From assembly GCA_002841605.1 (NCBI GenBank), contig PHAF01000083.1, positions 1-8,382 on the forward strand: a stretch of 8,382 nt of DNA, read 5' to 3'. Under the pieces are notes generated by a model. It was not told where the DNA came from. It saw only the letters and a list, made by a program, of their open reading frames with translations, and made no database searches. The translations under genes and the position numbers were made by a program. Positions 1-6,093 of this stretch are shown here, piece after piece (positions within the stretch are counted from its first letter, which is position 1; each line of letters starts with the position of its first letter). This DNA comes from Firmicutes bacterium HGW-Firmicutes-10. GTDB taxonomy: Bacteria; Bacillota_I; Bacilli_A; Erysipelotrichales; Erysipelotrichaceae.

Positions 1-869
1 CGATCATCATGTTGAGCGTTTTCGCAGGCACCTTAGGACCGGTGATCAGTCATTTGATTTTCGGGTACGGATTTACAGGTGCGTTTGCCTGGTTTTTGGG
101 CATAACGGTAGGGACCCTTTTGGGATTCTTTGTTATTCCGATTGCCAGACATTTGTTAAAGTTCCATGATGGCTTCAATTTGTATAACATCGGCTTTGCC
201 TCCGGGATCATCGGCATCGTCTTTGTTTCAGTAATGAAATCCTTGGGATATCCGACCCAAAGGGTGGTATTATTGTATCAAAGCCATAACTCGATCATAT
301 TGGCATTGTTGTTTGTCTCGTGCTTTTATATGATGACAGTCGGATATTTTGCGGAAGAAGAGTTGATTAAAAAATGGAAACTCATACTTCCCATCAGTGG
401 TCGTGCTATTTCCGATTTCACTGAACCTGCGGGATTTGGGGCTACATTGTTCAATATGGGCCTTGTCGGGCTTTTAAGCACGGCATTAGTATTGATCCTT
501 GGCGGGGTCGTCGACGGATTTATGCTTGCCGCTATTTATACAATCATTGGATTTGGCGCATTTGGTAAGCATCCGAAAAACATGTGGCCGATTTTTACCG
601 GAGCAATATTATCAAGTCTTGTACTCGGACTGCCATTAAGTGCAACCACGACACTTGGCTCGATACTGTTTGCAACGACCTTGGTACCGATAGCCGGTGT
701 CTATGGTCCGGGTTGGGGTATCGTAGCGGGATTTTTACATGTATTTGTCGTAAGGCAAGTAGGGGATTTTCATGGGGGTTTAAATTTGTATAATAATGGA
801 TTTGCCGGTGGCTTGGTTGCCGGTGTACTGATCATCATTATTCAAACATTGAAAGGCGGGGAAAAATGA
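1..869 (+). CDS. DUF1576 family multi-pass membrane protein, 5' truncated by the window edge
   Basis: The reading frame is open to the left edge (ATC ATC before the first ATG at 9), so this is the C-terminal part of a longer protein. At least 286 residues are visible; I recall the family as about 400 or more. The visible part is very hydrophobic, with roughly eight membrane-spanning segments rich in Gly. It contains a duplicated motif: FHDGFNLYNIGFASG (residues 52-66 counted from the ATG at 9) and FHGGLNLYNNGFAGG (residues 254-268). This suggests two homologous halves, as in many transporters. Overall pattern and the repeat match my memory of DUF1576, an uncharacterised integral membrane family of Bacillota. 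Transport is plausible, but no substrate can be read from the sequence. The stop overlaps the next start (ATGA at 866-869), so the genes are probably co-transcribed and translationally coupled. Confidence 0.8.
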   Translation, partial: IIMLSVFAGTLGPVISHLIFGYGFTGAFAWFLGITVGTLLGFFVIPIARHLLKFHDGFNLYNIGFASGIIGIVFVSVMKSLGYPTQRVVLLYQSHNSIILALLFVSCFYMMTVGYFAEEELIKKWKLILPISGRAISDFTEPAGFGATLFNMGLVGLLSTALVLILGGVVDGFMLAAIYTIIGFGAFGKHPKNMWPIFTGAILSSLVLGLPLSATTTLGSILFATTLVPIAGVYGPGWGIVAGFLHVFVVRQVGDFHGGLNLYNNGFAGGLVAGVLIIIIQTLKGGEK

Positions 870-1213
870 GAACACATGTCAAACGTATTACCAGTATTGC
901 TGATGAAATTACCACATTTCTGTTGCTAGAGAACTTCTCGAAGTTATCAATGACCATTGAACCTGAAGGAAAAACAACTAAGCTGCGTTTTGTCAGTGAG
1001 AACAATTCCATGACGGAGGAACAGTTGGAAGAAATTTTACAGATATTAAATCAACCCAGACAAATCGAATTAGAAACTTACTATTGGACATTGCTAGGTG
1101 AAAGCGGTGCCGATATGTCATTAAATGTCGTGGGTCGAATGATTGATACAGCACAGGGTTATCTGGAGAATGGAGCCATCGTGCTAACACTTACCAGGGA
1201 AGAAATTGAATGA
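866..1213 (+). CDS. Small uncharacterised protein, possibly a degenerate GHKL ATPase-like domain
   Basis: This 115-residue soluble protein has no signal peptide or membrane segment. The start is supported by a GGCGGGG ribosome binding site just upstream and by the ATGA overlap with the membrane gene; its own stop overlaps the hflX start in the same way (1210-1213). I do not recognise a named family. The pattern of helices and strands resembles the C-terminal part of RsbW/GHKL ATPase folds. Residues 13-19 (ADEITTF) fall where the N-box would be, strands follow near 28-43, and a GESGADMSLNVVGRMID segment (78-94) resembles the G-box helix ahead of a last strand (105-110). The N-box Asn is absent (Phe or Thr there) and no DxGxG is present, so ATP binding is unlikely if the resemblance is real. 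It may act with the upstream membrane protein, from position only. Confidence 0.75.
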   Translation: MRTHVKRITSIADEITTFLLLENFSKLSMTIEPEGKTTKLRFVSENNSMTEEQLEEILQILNQPRQIELETYYWTLLGESGADMSLNVVGRMIDTAQGYLENGAIVLTLTREEIE

Positions 1214-2475
1214 TCATTGAAAAACAACGCGTCGTTATTCTGGGTGTCAAAGAAACATCCTTGAATAATTTTAACAGGGCCATGGAAGAATTGGTCAATT
1301 TAGCTGTGGCTTGTGATATGGAAGTGATTGCCTCATTTCAACAAGTGACTTCTAGTGAGTCATCCACCTATATCGGTAGCGGGAAAATTGAAGAAATCAA
1401 AAATTTCTGCATGGAGAATGATGTGGGAACCGTGATTACCTTGCATGAATTGTCTCCTTCACAACTGCGGAACTTGGATGAGGCATTGGATTTGGCAGTG
1501 TTTGACAGGACAGCTTTGATTCTTGAAATATTCGCTCGTCGGGCAAAAAGCAAGGAAGCAAAACTTCAAGTTGATCTGGCAAGATTACAATATGAACTGC
1601 CCCGAATGATCGGGAGTTATACGGCTTTAAGCAGACAAGCCGGTTCGCAAGGAGCCATGCGCAGCCGCGGTACCGGAGAAACAAAACTTGAATTGGACCG
1701 TCGCCGTTTGGAACGTCAGGTGTATGAAATGAATCAGGACTTACAGTTGATCGCACAACAACGCCAGGTACAGCGTCGCAAACGCAAAAAACAAGGGCTT
1801 TTCAATGTAGCTTTGGTTGGCTACACCAATGCCGGTAAAAGCACCTTAATGAATCGATTGATATCAATCAGTCAAAATGGAGTGGTTGAAAAAGAAGTAT
1901 TTGTGAAAGATCAATTATTTGCCACATTGGAAACATCGGTCAGAAATATTCACATTCCGCCATACCCTCCGTTTATATTATCGGATACGGTCGGGTTTGT
2001 CAGTGATCTTCCGCATCAGTTGATTAAAGCTTTCAGGTCAACACTGGAAGAAGCAATCGAAGCAGATATCTTGTTACATGTCGTTGACTATTCCGATCCT
2101 GACCACCAATCTCACATTGACATCACTCGTGAAACATTGAGGGATATCGGTGCCGGATTGATTGAAGAGATTTTGGTTTTGAATAAAAGCGATAAAACAA
2201 ACGAGTCTTTTGTACCGAATAGCCATAACAGTATCAAAATCTCGGCATTGACCGGAGCAGGGGTCAATGATCTGATCAAAGCACTCTTTGAGTTCAGATT
2301 TCAGAGTGAAAGTTTCAATATATTACTGCCCTATCAACGAATGGATATGCTGTTTTTGATTCAGGAAGAATGCATGACCTTATCCTCGATTGAAGAGGAA
2401 GACGGATATCGCATGACCATAAAAGGTCCTGCGCATATACTGCATCGTTTAAAAGAATTTGAACAGAAAGAATAA
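1210..2475 (+). CDS. hflX: Ribosome-associated GTPase HflX
   Basis: The 421-residue protein has the usual HflX layout. The N-terminal HflX domain carries GSGKIEEIK (about 56-64), ELSPSQLRNLDEAL (about 80-93) and the SRGTGETKLELDRRRLERQV segment that leads into the linker helix. The GTPase domain has G1 GYTNAGKST (204-212), a G2 region DQLFATLET (234-242), G3 DTVGF (259-263), G4 NKSD (325-328) and G5 SAL (345-347). A short C-terminal domain follows. HflX binds the 50S subunit and splits or rescues stalled 70S ribosomes, notably under heat stress in E. coli. All nucleotide-binding motifs are intact. The ATG overlaps the upstream stop (ATGA), and GGGAAGAA a few bases upstream is a fair ribosome binding site. 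It is the last gene of the three-gene unit and ends at a hairpin terminator. Confidence 0.97.
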   Translation: MIIEKQRVVILGVKETSLNNFNRAMEELVNLAVACDMEVIASFQQVTSSESSTYIGSGKIEEIKNFCMENDVGTVITLHELSPSQLRNLDEALDLAVFDRTALILEIFARRAKSKEAKLQVDLARLQYELPRMIGSYTALSRQAGSQGAMRSRGTGETKLELDRRRLERQVYEMNQDLQLIAQQRQVQRRKRKKQGLFNVALVGYTNAGKSTLMNRLISISQNGVVEKEVFVKDQLFATLETSVRNIHIPPYPPFILSDTVGFVSDLPHQLIKAFRSTLEEAIEADILLHVVDYSDPDHQSHIDITRETLRDIGAGLIEEILVLNKSDKTNESFVPNSHNSIKISALTGAGVNDLIKALFEFRFQSESFNILLPYQRMDMLFLIQEECMTLSSIEEEDGYRMTIKGPAHILHRLKEFEQKE

Positions 2476-2481
2476 ACAAAA

Positions 2482-2514
2482 AAACGATATCCGCTATGGA
2501 TATCGTTTCTTGTA
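2482..2514. terminator. Bidirectional intrinsic terminator between hflX and the secreted-protein gene
   Basis: A perfect 11-bp stem, AAACGATATCC (2482-2492) with GGATATCGTTT (2498-2508), closes a 5-nt loop GCTAT. On the plus strand it is followed by a modest T-rich run (TTTCTTGTATT). On the minus strand the run is stronger (seven T then GTTT), fitting termination of the minus-strand gene that stops at 2515. Confidence 0.9.
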
Positions 2515-2931
2515 TTAGCGGTTACCGCGACGGCCTTGACCGCCATTACCACCGTTGCTTTTAGCTTGAATTTTCATTCCGCCTAAGGCTTGATTAGTAC
2601 CATCTCCGGTACATTCTGCACTGCGAGCTTCCATTTGAGCTTTTAATGCATCTGCTTGCTCTTGTGTCAGCAAACCATCCGCAACTTTTTGCTCGAGGAT
2701 CGCTTCACGTCTTTCGGTCATGTAGGCTTTGAACTCATCAAACTTGTCAGCATCCAATGCTAATTGACCCATATGGAATCCTTGACCACGCAGCTCAGCA
2801 ATTTCCTCCGGAGTTTTTCCGGCAAGTTTACCAACAAAGTCCCATGCATCATCATTGCCGGTAGCCATTGCACCGACCAAGGTCAGTGATAAACCGACCA
2901 ATACCATCATCGTTATAAATATCTTTTTCAT
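2515..2931 (-). CDS. Small secreted protein with LTxxQ-like helical motif (DUF2680-like) and Gly/Arg-rich tail
   Basis: The 138-residue product has a classical signal peptide: MKK, a hydrophobic core at 4-20 and an AMA site (21-23) that suits signal peptidase I. No lipobox Cys is present. The mature part is helical and charged. It includes TPEEIAELRGQG (40-51) and an EQKVADGLLTQEQADALKAQ segment (80-99), which looks like the DUF2680 helix pair (x-G-x-LTxEQAD) and contains LTQEQ, matching the LTxxQ motif of CpxP/Spy. The tail (125-138) is rich in Gly, Asn and Arg, and the only Cys is 107. The start is fixed by a strong AAAAGGAGAT site at 2938-2947. It is divergent from a two-component system and shares a promoter architecture with it, so it is probably a target or modulator of that system. 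Its function is not known; any chaperone or sensor role is inference. Confidence 0.85.
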   Translation of the reverse strand: MKKIFITMMVLVGLSLTLVGAMATGNDDAWDFVGKLAGKTPEEIAELRGQGFHMGQLALDADKFDEFKAYMTERREAILEQKVADGLLTQEQADALKAQMEARSAECTGDGTNQALGGMKIQAKSNGGNGGQGRRGNR

Positions 2932-2969
2932 AAAATCATCTCCTTTTCTCAGTATTTCTGATTACCCAT

Positions 2970-3001
2970 AGTTTATAATGAAGTTATGACGAAACTATGA
3001 C
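2970..3001 (-). promoter_or_regulatory. Predicted response-regulator-activated promoter of the secreted-protein gene
   Basis: Reading on the minus strand, GTCATAGTTTC (3001-2991) is followed by GTCATAACTTC (2990-2980). This is a direct repeat with an 11-bp period, as expected for OmpR/PhoB-family regulators. Ten bases after the second GTCAT comes TAAACT (2975-2970), overlapping TATAAA (2977-2972) as a -10 candidate. No good -35 lies at the normal place beyond TTGTCA/TTCGTC-like sequence inside the repeats, as in activator-dependent promoters. The predicted start leaves a leader of about 30 nt. The 32-nt unit matches its divergent partner (3039-3070) at 21 of 32 positions by hand alignment. 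Confidence 0.65.
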
Positions 3002-3038
3002 AAAACATGGGTATTTTTGTGAATATATCTGATTGTCT

Positions 3039-3070
3039 GTCATAAAAAAGTCACAATCGAATGATAAACT
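3039..3070 (+). promoter_or_regulatory. Predicted autoregulated promoter of the two-component operon
   Basis: GTCATAAAAAA (3039-3049) is followed by GTCAC (3050-3054), a direct repeat with an 11-bp period. TAAACT (3065-3070) follows after exactly 10 nt, overlapping GATAAA (3063-3068). Including the preceding CT, the sequence CTGTCATAAAAAAGTCACA is close to the E. coli PhoB box as I recall it. The architecture mirrors the minus-strand unit at 2970-3001. If the -10 is correct, transcription starts near 3075 and the leader is very short, beginning around the ribosome binding site. Confidence 0.6.
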
Positions 3071-3088
3071 CATAAAGAGGTGAGCAAC

Positions 3089-3787
3089 ATGAAGAAAATC
3101 CTGATTGCAGATGATAATCCGTCCATTGTTAATATATTGAGTGATTATATCAAAAAAGAACAAATGAATGTAGTCAGCGTTTCGGATGGCGAAGCTGCAC
3201 TTAAGGTTTTCGAGCAGTGGAAACCCGACATGATTTTGCTGGATGTCATGATGCCAAAGATGGACGGTTTCACAGTTTGCAGAGAAATACGCAAAACGTC
3301 AATGGTGCCAATCATTATGATCACTGCACGTAGCGAAGATTTTGATAAAATCATGGGATTGGATATTGGCGCGGACGATTATATAGTAAAACCATTTTCG
3401 CCAAAAGAGATCATAGCGAGAATCCACGCAATTTTTAGAAGAGTCGAACCGAAACAAGAGAATCGAAAAGTCATTCGGGTTCACACATTGATGATCGATG
3501 AAACATCATTTCAAGTCAGTATCAATAACGTCAACATCAATCTGACCAAAAAGGAATTTGAACTGCTCTCCACTTTAGCCGCATATCCAAATCAAGTGTT
3601 CTCACGTGAGCATCTGCTTGAAAGATGCTGGGGATTTGATTACATCGGCGATGACCGTACTGTGGATGCCCATATTAAACGGTTGAGAGCGAAATGCGAT
3701 GAAATCGATCACCCTGGTTGGCAAATTGTGACCATATGGGGAGTAGGATACAAAATGGAGGTCAGTCATGAAAAGCAAAATCTCTAG
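3089..3787 (+). CDS. OmpR/PhoB-family response regulator
   Basis: Counting from the ATG at 3089 the protein has 232 residues. The receiver domain (1-118) shows the acidic pair D8-D9, phosphoacceptor D52 in LLDVMMPKMDGF, T79 and K101 in the KPF motif, so phosphorylation should be normal. A winged-helix DNA-binding domain follows (about 127-225), with LTKKEFELL, a recognition-helix segment DDRTVDAHIKRLRAKC (188-203) and the C-terminal IWGVGYKM hairpin. I chose the ATG at 3089 because AGAGGTG (3075-3081) lies at a proper distance; a GTG at 3080 falls inside that site. The gene overlaps the kinase gene by 20 bases. The GTCAT repeats upstream on both sides are its likely binding sites. The DNA motif is PhoB-like, but no pst or phoU genes are nearby, so I do not name it phoB or phoP. 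Confidence 0.95.
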   Translation: MKKILIADDNPSIVNILSDYIKKEQMNVVSVSDGEAALKVFEQWKPDMILLDVMMPKMDGFTVCREIRKTSMVPIIMITARSEDFDKIMGLDIGADDYIVKPFSPKEIIARIHAIFRRVEPKQENRKVIRVHTLMIDETSFQVSINNVNINLTKKEFELLSTLAAYPNQVFSREHLLERCWGFDYIGDDRTVDAHIKRLRAKCDEIDHPGWQIVTIWGVGYKMEVSHEKQNL

Positions 3788-5186
3788 AAAGCTGATCATC
3801 TATTTTGGGTTGACTCTTTTGGTTTTCACGATCGTCATCAGCGGGGTATTCTTACTGGTATTTCGCAATTATGTAATTTCGGACAATGAATCGAAACTGC
3901 AGGAAAAAGCACTAACGATCGCTTCGACCATATCGCGCTCCTCCGACTTGCTTCGGCCGACCGGAGGGATGGGCATGCTGCTTCGAACTCTTTATGGCAA
4001 TGGCAATGAGGATGTCTGGGTCATTGACAGTAACTACAATATCATAACGCGCCGGATGGGGCAGCAGAATTCAATTACTTTTTCACAACTGCCAGAAAGT
4101 GCTCAACAAATCATTGAAAGTGTTTTTAGCGGTGAGACAAAGCTTAGTGAAGATTTTTCTTCATTGCTTGATGGGTCGTCCATGACTGTCGCAACACCGC
4201 TTTTCGATAACAATGATCAAATCATCGGGGCCGTACTGGTCCATACACAAATCACCGGACTAAATGCCGGATATCAGGCAGCCACATGGATCATGGGTCT
4301 TAGTCTGCTTTTTGCCTTGGGGATTGCCATTGCCATGGGTACACTGTTATCACTTTCATTCAGTAAACCGTTAAATGAAATGGCCATCATGGCTGATCAT
4401 TTGAGTGATGGAGATCTTGAAGTTCGAAATAAAATCCGCCAAGAAGATGAAATTGGCCAACTCGCACTCAATTTGAACGTGCTTGCTTCGAAATTACAAA
4501 AAAGTGAGGTTCAACGGGAGCAGCTTCAGCAGATCCGCAAGGATTTTATGGCTACGGTATCTCATGAGTTGAAAACACCGTTGACCGTACTTCAAGGATC
4601 GTTGGAAGCATTAATGGAAAAAGTTGCATTTGAACCAGAACAAATAGAACAATACTATAAGCAAATGCATGATGAGACTCTGGCCTTGAGCCGCTTAACG
4701 GACGACTTGTTGGAATTGACACGTTTGTCTAGCACAGACTTTACCATTGAGAAAAAAACGATCTCACTTATCGATCCATTACGATCCGCATTGGAATCAG
4801 CGAAGATTAAAGGGAAAGTCAAAAATATCGACTGGGATATTCATGTGTCTGATTTACCGAACGTAATGGCTGATGAAGGAAGGATCCGTCAGCTGATTTT
4901 GATCCTTTTGGATAATGCCATCAAGTTTTCAAATCAAGCCGGTCAAATCAATGTAATAGCCAAAGGAAATAAGATCGTTATTTGCGATCATGGACGAGGT
5001 ATCGATCCTGAGGATATACCCTATATTTTTGATCGTTTTTACCGAAACAAAGATGCCGGATATACCGGCAGCGGACTGGGCTTAGCTATCGCTGAGCAGA
5101 TAGCCAAAAGACACGATATTCACATCGAGGTCAACAGTGAACTTAATGTACAGACGTGCTTTACTTTGACATTTATGGGTCTCTAA
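3768..5186 (+). CDS. Membrane sensor histidine kinase, partner of the upstream response regulator
   Basis: The 472-residue protein has TM1 at about 9-31, an extracytoplasmic sensor region (32-170) and TM2 at about 173-195. A HAMP domain follows (about 196-247), then DHp and CA domains. The sensor contains VWVIDSNYNIITR and VATPLFDNNDQIIGAVLVH, a pattern typical of small Cache/PAS-like folds in BaeS/ResE-type kinases. The H-box is SHELKTPL with H266. The N-box has N383 in LLDNAIKFS, the G1 box is DHGRG (407-411), and the G2 box is GSGLGLAIAE (434 onward). All catalytic parts are present. The start has a GGAGGT site at 3757-3762 and overlaps the end of the regulator gene, so the two are translated together. 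The ligand is unknown. The divergent secreted protein is a candidate modulator of the sensor domain, which is inference. Confidence 0.95.
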   Translation: MKSKISRKLIIYFGLTLLVFTIVISGVFLLVFRNYVISDNESKLQEKALTIASTISRSSDLLRPTGGMGMLLRTLYGNGNEDVWVIDSNYNIITRRMGQQNSITFSQLPESAQQIIESVFSGETKLSEDFSSLLDGSSMTVATPLFDNNDQIIGAVLVHTQITGLNAGYQAATWIMGLSLLFALGIAIAMGTLLSLSFSKPLNEMAIMADHLSDGDLEVRNKIRQEDEIGQLALNLNVLASKLQKSEVQREQLQQIRKDFMATVSHELKTPLTVLQGSLEALMEKVAFEPEQIEQYYKQMHDETLALSRLTDDLLELTRLSSTDFTIEKKTISLIDPLRSALESAKIKGKVKNIDWDIHVSDLPNVMADEGRIRQLILILLDNAIKFSNQAGQINVIAKGNKIVICDHGRGIDPEDIPYIFDRFYRNKDAGYTGSGLGLAIAEQIAKRHDIHIEVNSELNVQTCFTLTFMGL

Positions 5187-5196
5187 AATGACTTAA

Positions 5197-5229
5197 AAAA
5201 CCCGCCGGATCAATCGTCCGACGGGTTTT
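5197..5229. terminator. Bidirectional terminator overlapping the 3' end of the minus-strand acyltransferase gene
   Basis: AAAACCCG (5197-5204) pairs with CGGGTTTT (5222-5229). One C/A mismatch follows, then CGGA (5206-5209) pairs with TCCG (5217-5220). On the minus strand a run of six T follows; on the plus strand four T lie in the arm itself. It serves the kinase operon and the convergent gene. The hairpin lies largely inside the last codons of the minus-strand gene, whose stop is at 5210-5212. Confidence 0.85.
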
Positions 5230-5980
5230 CCATGATTTCTTTAAAAGTTGCCAGGGCATTGGCCAATGCAAGCCCATCGGTGATCCGCTCATCAACAACG
5301 ACCGTTGCACGGAATGAGTTTGTCTCTTCATTCAACTTACCTAATACGCATAACATCGAAATCGTTCCCCAGTTATATAGGTGATGATAAGGCGCATTTA
5401 GTTTGATGCTGCCAAGATTGGCAATCATGGCCGTTGCGTGCAACGGATCATCTTCTGCTATAAACCGAGGCAACATATTGTGATTATTGAGAAATCGGGC
5501 CAGGCGCATGATGATCCTCAATAAAAAATGGGGTAAATGTCCAAGTAATTCAAAGAACTTATCACTATCAGCACCTTCATCCCTTTTGGCCTTGATCACT
5601 CGGGAAACAACCTGCTTATTGAACTCGGTAAAGGACAAATCTTTGTCAAATACCCACTTCACTACGATCGATCGGCCATCATCGGTCATTTTTTGCTTGA
5701 CCACCGTGGAAAAAGCAATGTGATTTCTCTGATATAGGCGATTGTTCAATACAAAGCGGTTGATTACCGGATGAATGGATGTCGTTTTATATATCGCATA
5801 CAAAAAGTAAGATAACATCGTCGTATTATACTTTTTCAAAAAAGGCAGTATGTGGGTCGCATCAATATCCATATACATATAAACTGATGAACCGATCCGA
5901 TCGTCTAAAAAGTGAGCTTCAAGTTTTTGGTAAGGACTCAACTTGATCTCATCTGCATCCCAACGTTTAAATATGGCCAT
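5210..5980 (-). CDS. Stand-alone E2/CAT-fold acyltransferase-like protein lacking the catalytic His
   Basis: This 256-residue protein matches the catalytic domain of 2-oxoacid dehydrogenase E2 (chloramphenicol acetyltransferase fold). It has SSVYMYMDID near the N-terminus, TTMLSYFLYAIYKTTSIHPVINR (53-75), an ANLGSI segment (187-192) where E2 has (S/T)NLG, and VVVDERITDG (227-236). E2 enzymes read DHRxxDG here, with His as the general base; this protein has Glu231 (codon GAG). There is no lipoyl or E1/E3-binding domain and no E1 or E3 gene nearby, so it is not a normal complex subunit. I started at 5980 because AAGGAGA (5992-5986) precedes that ATG; the 27 extra codons up to 6061 lack such a site and cover the promoter. 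It may be a noncanonical acyltransferase, or a binding or scaffold protein. A TTGTAT-17-TATAAT promoter lies upstream. Confidence 0.85.
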   Translation of the reverse strand: MAIFKRWDADEIKLSPYQKLEAHFLDDRIGSSVYMYMDIDATHILPFLKKYNTTMLSYFLYAIYKTTSIHPVINRFVLNNRLYQRNHIAFSTVVKQKMTDDGRSIVVKWVFDKDLSFTEFNKQVVSRVIKAKRDEGADSDKFFELLGHLPHFLLRIIMRLARFLNNHNMLPRFIAEDDPLHATAMIANLGSIKLNAPYHHLYNWGTISMLCVLGKLNEETNSFRATVVVDERITDGLALANALATFKEIMENPSDD

Positions 5981-5995
5981 ATCAATCTCCTTGAT
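5981..5995 (-). promoter_or_regulatory. Ribosome binding site presented in a small hairpin loop
   Basis: In the mRNA, AUCAA (5995-5991) can pair with UUGAU (5985-5981) around a 5-nt loop GGAGA, the core of the Shine-Dalgarno sequence. The AUG follows directly. The stem is short and weak, so the effect on translation is uncertain. The site is what decides the start at 5980. Confidence 0.45.
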
Positions 5996-5998
5996 TAC

Positions 5999-6027
5999 AT
6001 TATAAAATCTAAGTATCACACATACAA
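5999..6027 (-). promoter_or_regulatory. Predicted sigma-A-type promoter of the E2-like gene
   Basis: On the minus strand TTGTAT (6027-6022) is followed by a 17-bp spacer and a perfect TATAAT (6004-5999). Transcription would start about 10-12 bases before the ribosome binding site, giving a short leader. The -35 is only half-matching. Confidence 0.6.
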
Positions 6028-6047
6028 GTAGAATCAAATAGTCTTCT

Positions 6048-6076
6048 TTGCGTTTCGACATGTTATCTGATAAAGT
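6048..6076 (+). promoter_or_regulatory. Weak candidate promoter of the FNR-like regulator gene
   Basis: TTGCGT (6048-6053), a 17-bp spacer and TAAAGT (6071-6076) make a poor sigma-A-like match. An 11-bp palindrome TTATC-T-GATAA (6063-6073) overlaps the -10 and could be an operator. No TTGAT-N4-ATCAA or TGTGA-N6-TCACA site was found here. Confidence 0.3.
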
Positions 6077-6093
6077 TAACTCGGAGGGATATC

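Noticed and set aside
1436..1756. Open frame of 106 codons on the minus strand inside hflX
   Set aside because: It is fully antisense to a clear hflX with intact GTPase motifs, and the translation shows no family features.
3080..3088. GTG start three codons upstream for the response regulator
   Set aside because: It lies within the AGAGGTG ribosome binding site; receiver domains normally begin with MxKILIxDD as from 3089.
3089..5186. Naming the two-component pair phoB/phoR or phoP/phoR
   Set aside because: Only the DNA motif hints at this; the kinase lacks the typical PAS arrangement and no phosphate genes are in view.
5981..6061. N-terminal extension of the E2-like protein by 27 codons, starting at an ATG at 6061
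   Set aside because: It has no good ribosome binding site, covers the predicted TATAAT promoter and adds a hydrophobic stretch unlike the family; AAGGAGA precedes the ATG at 5980.
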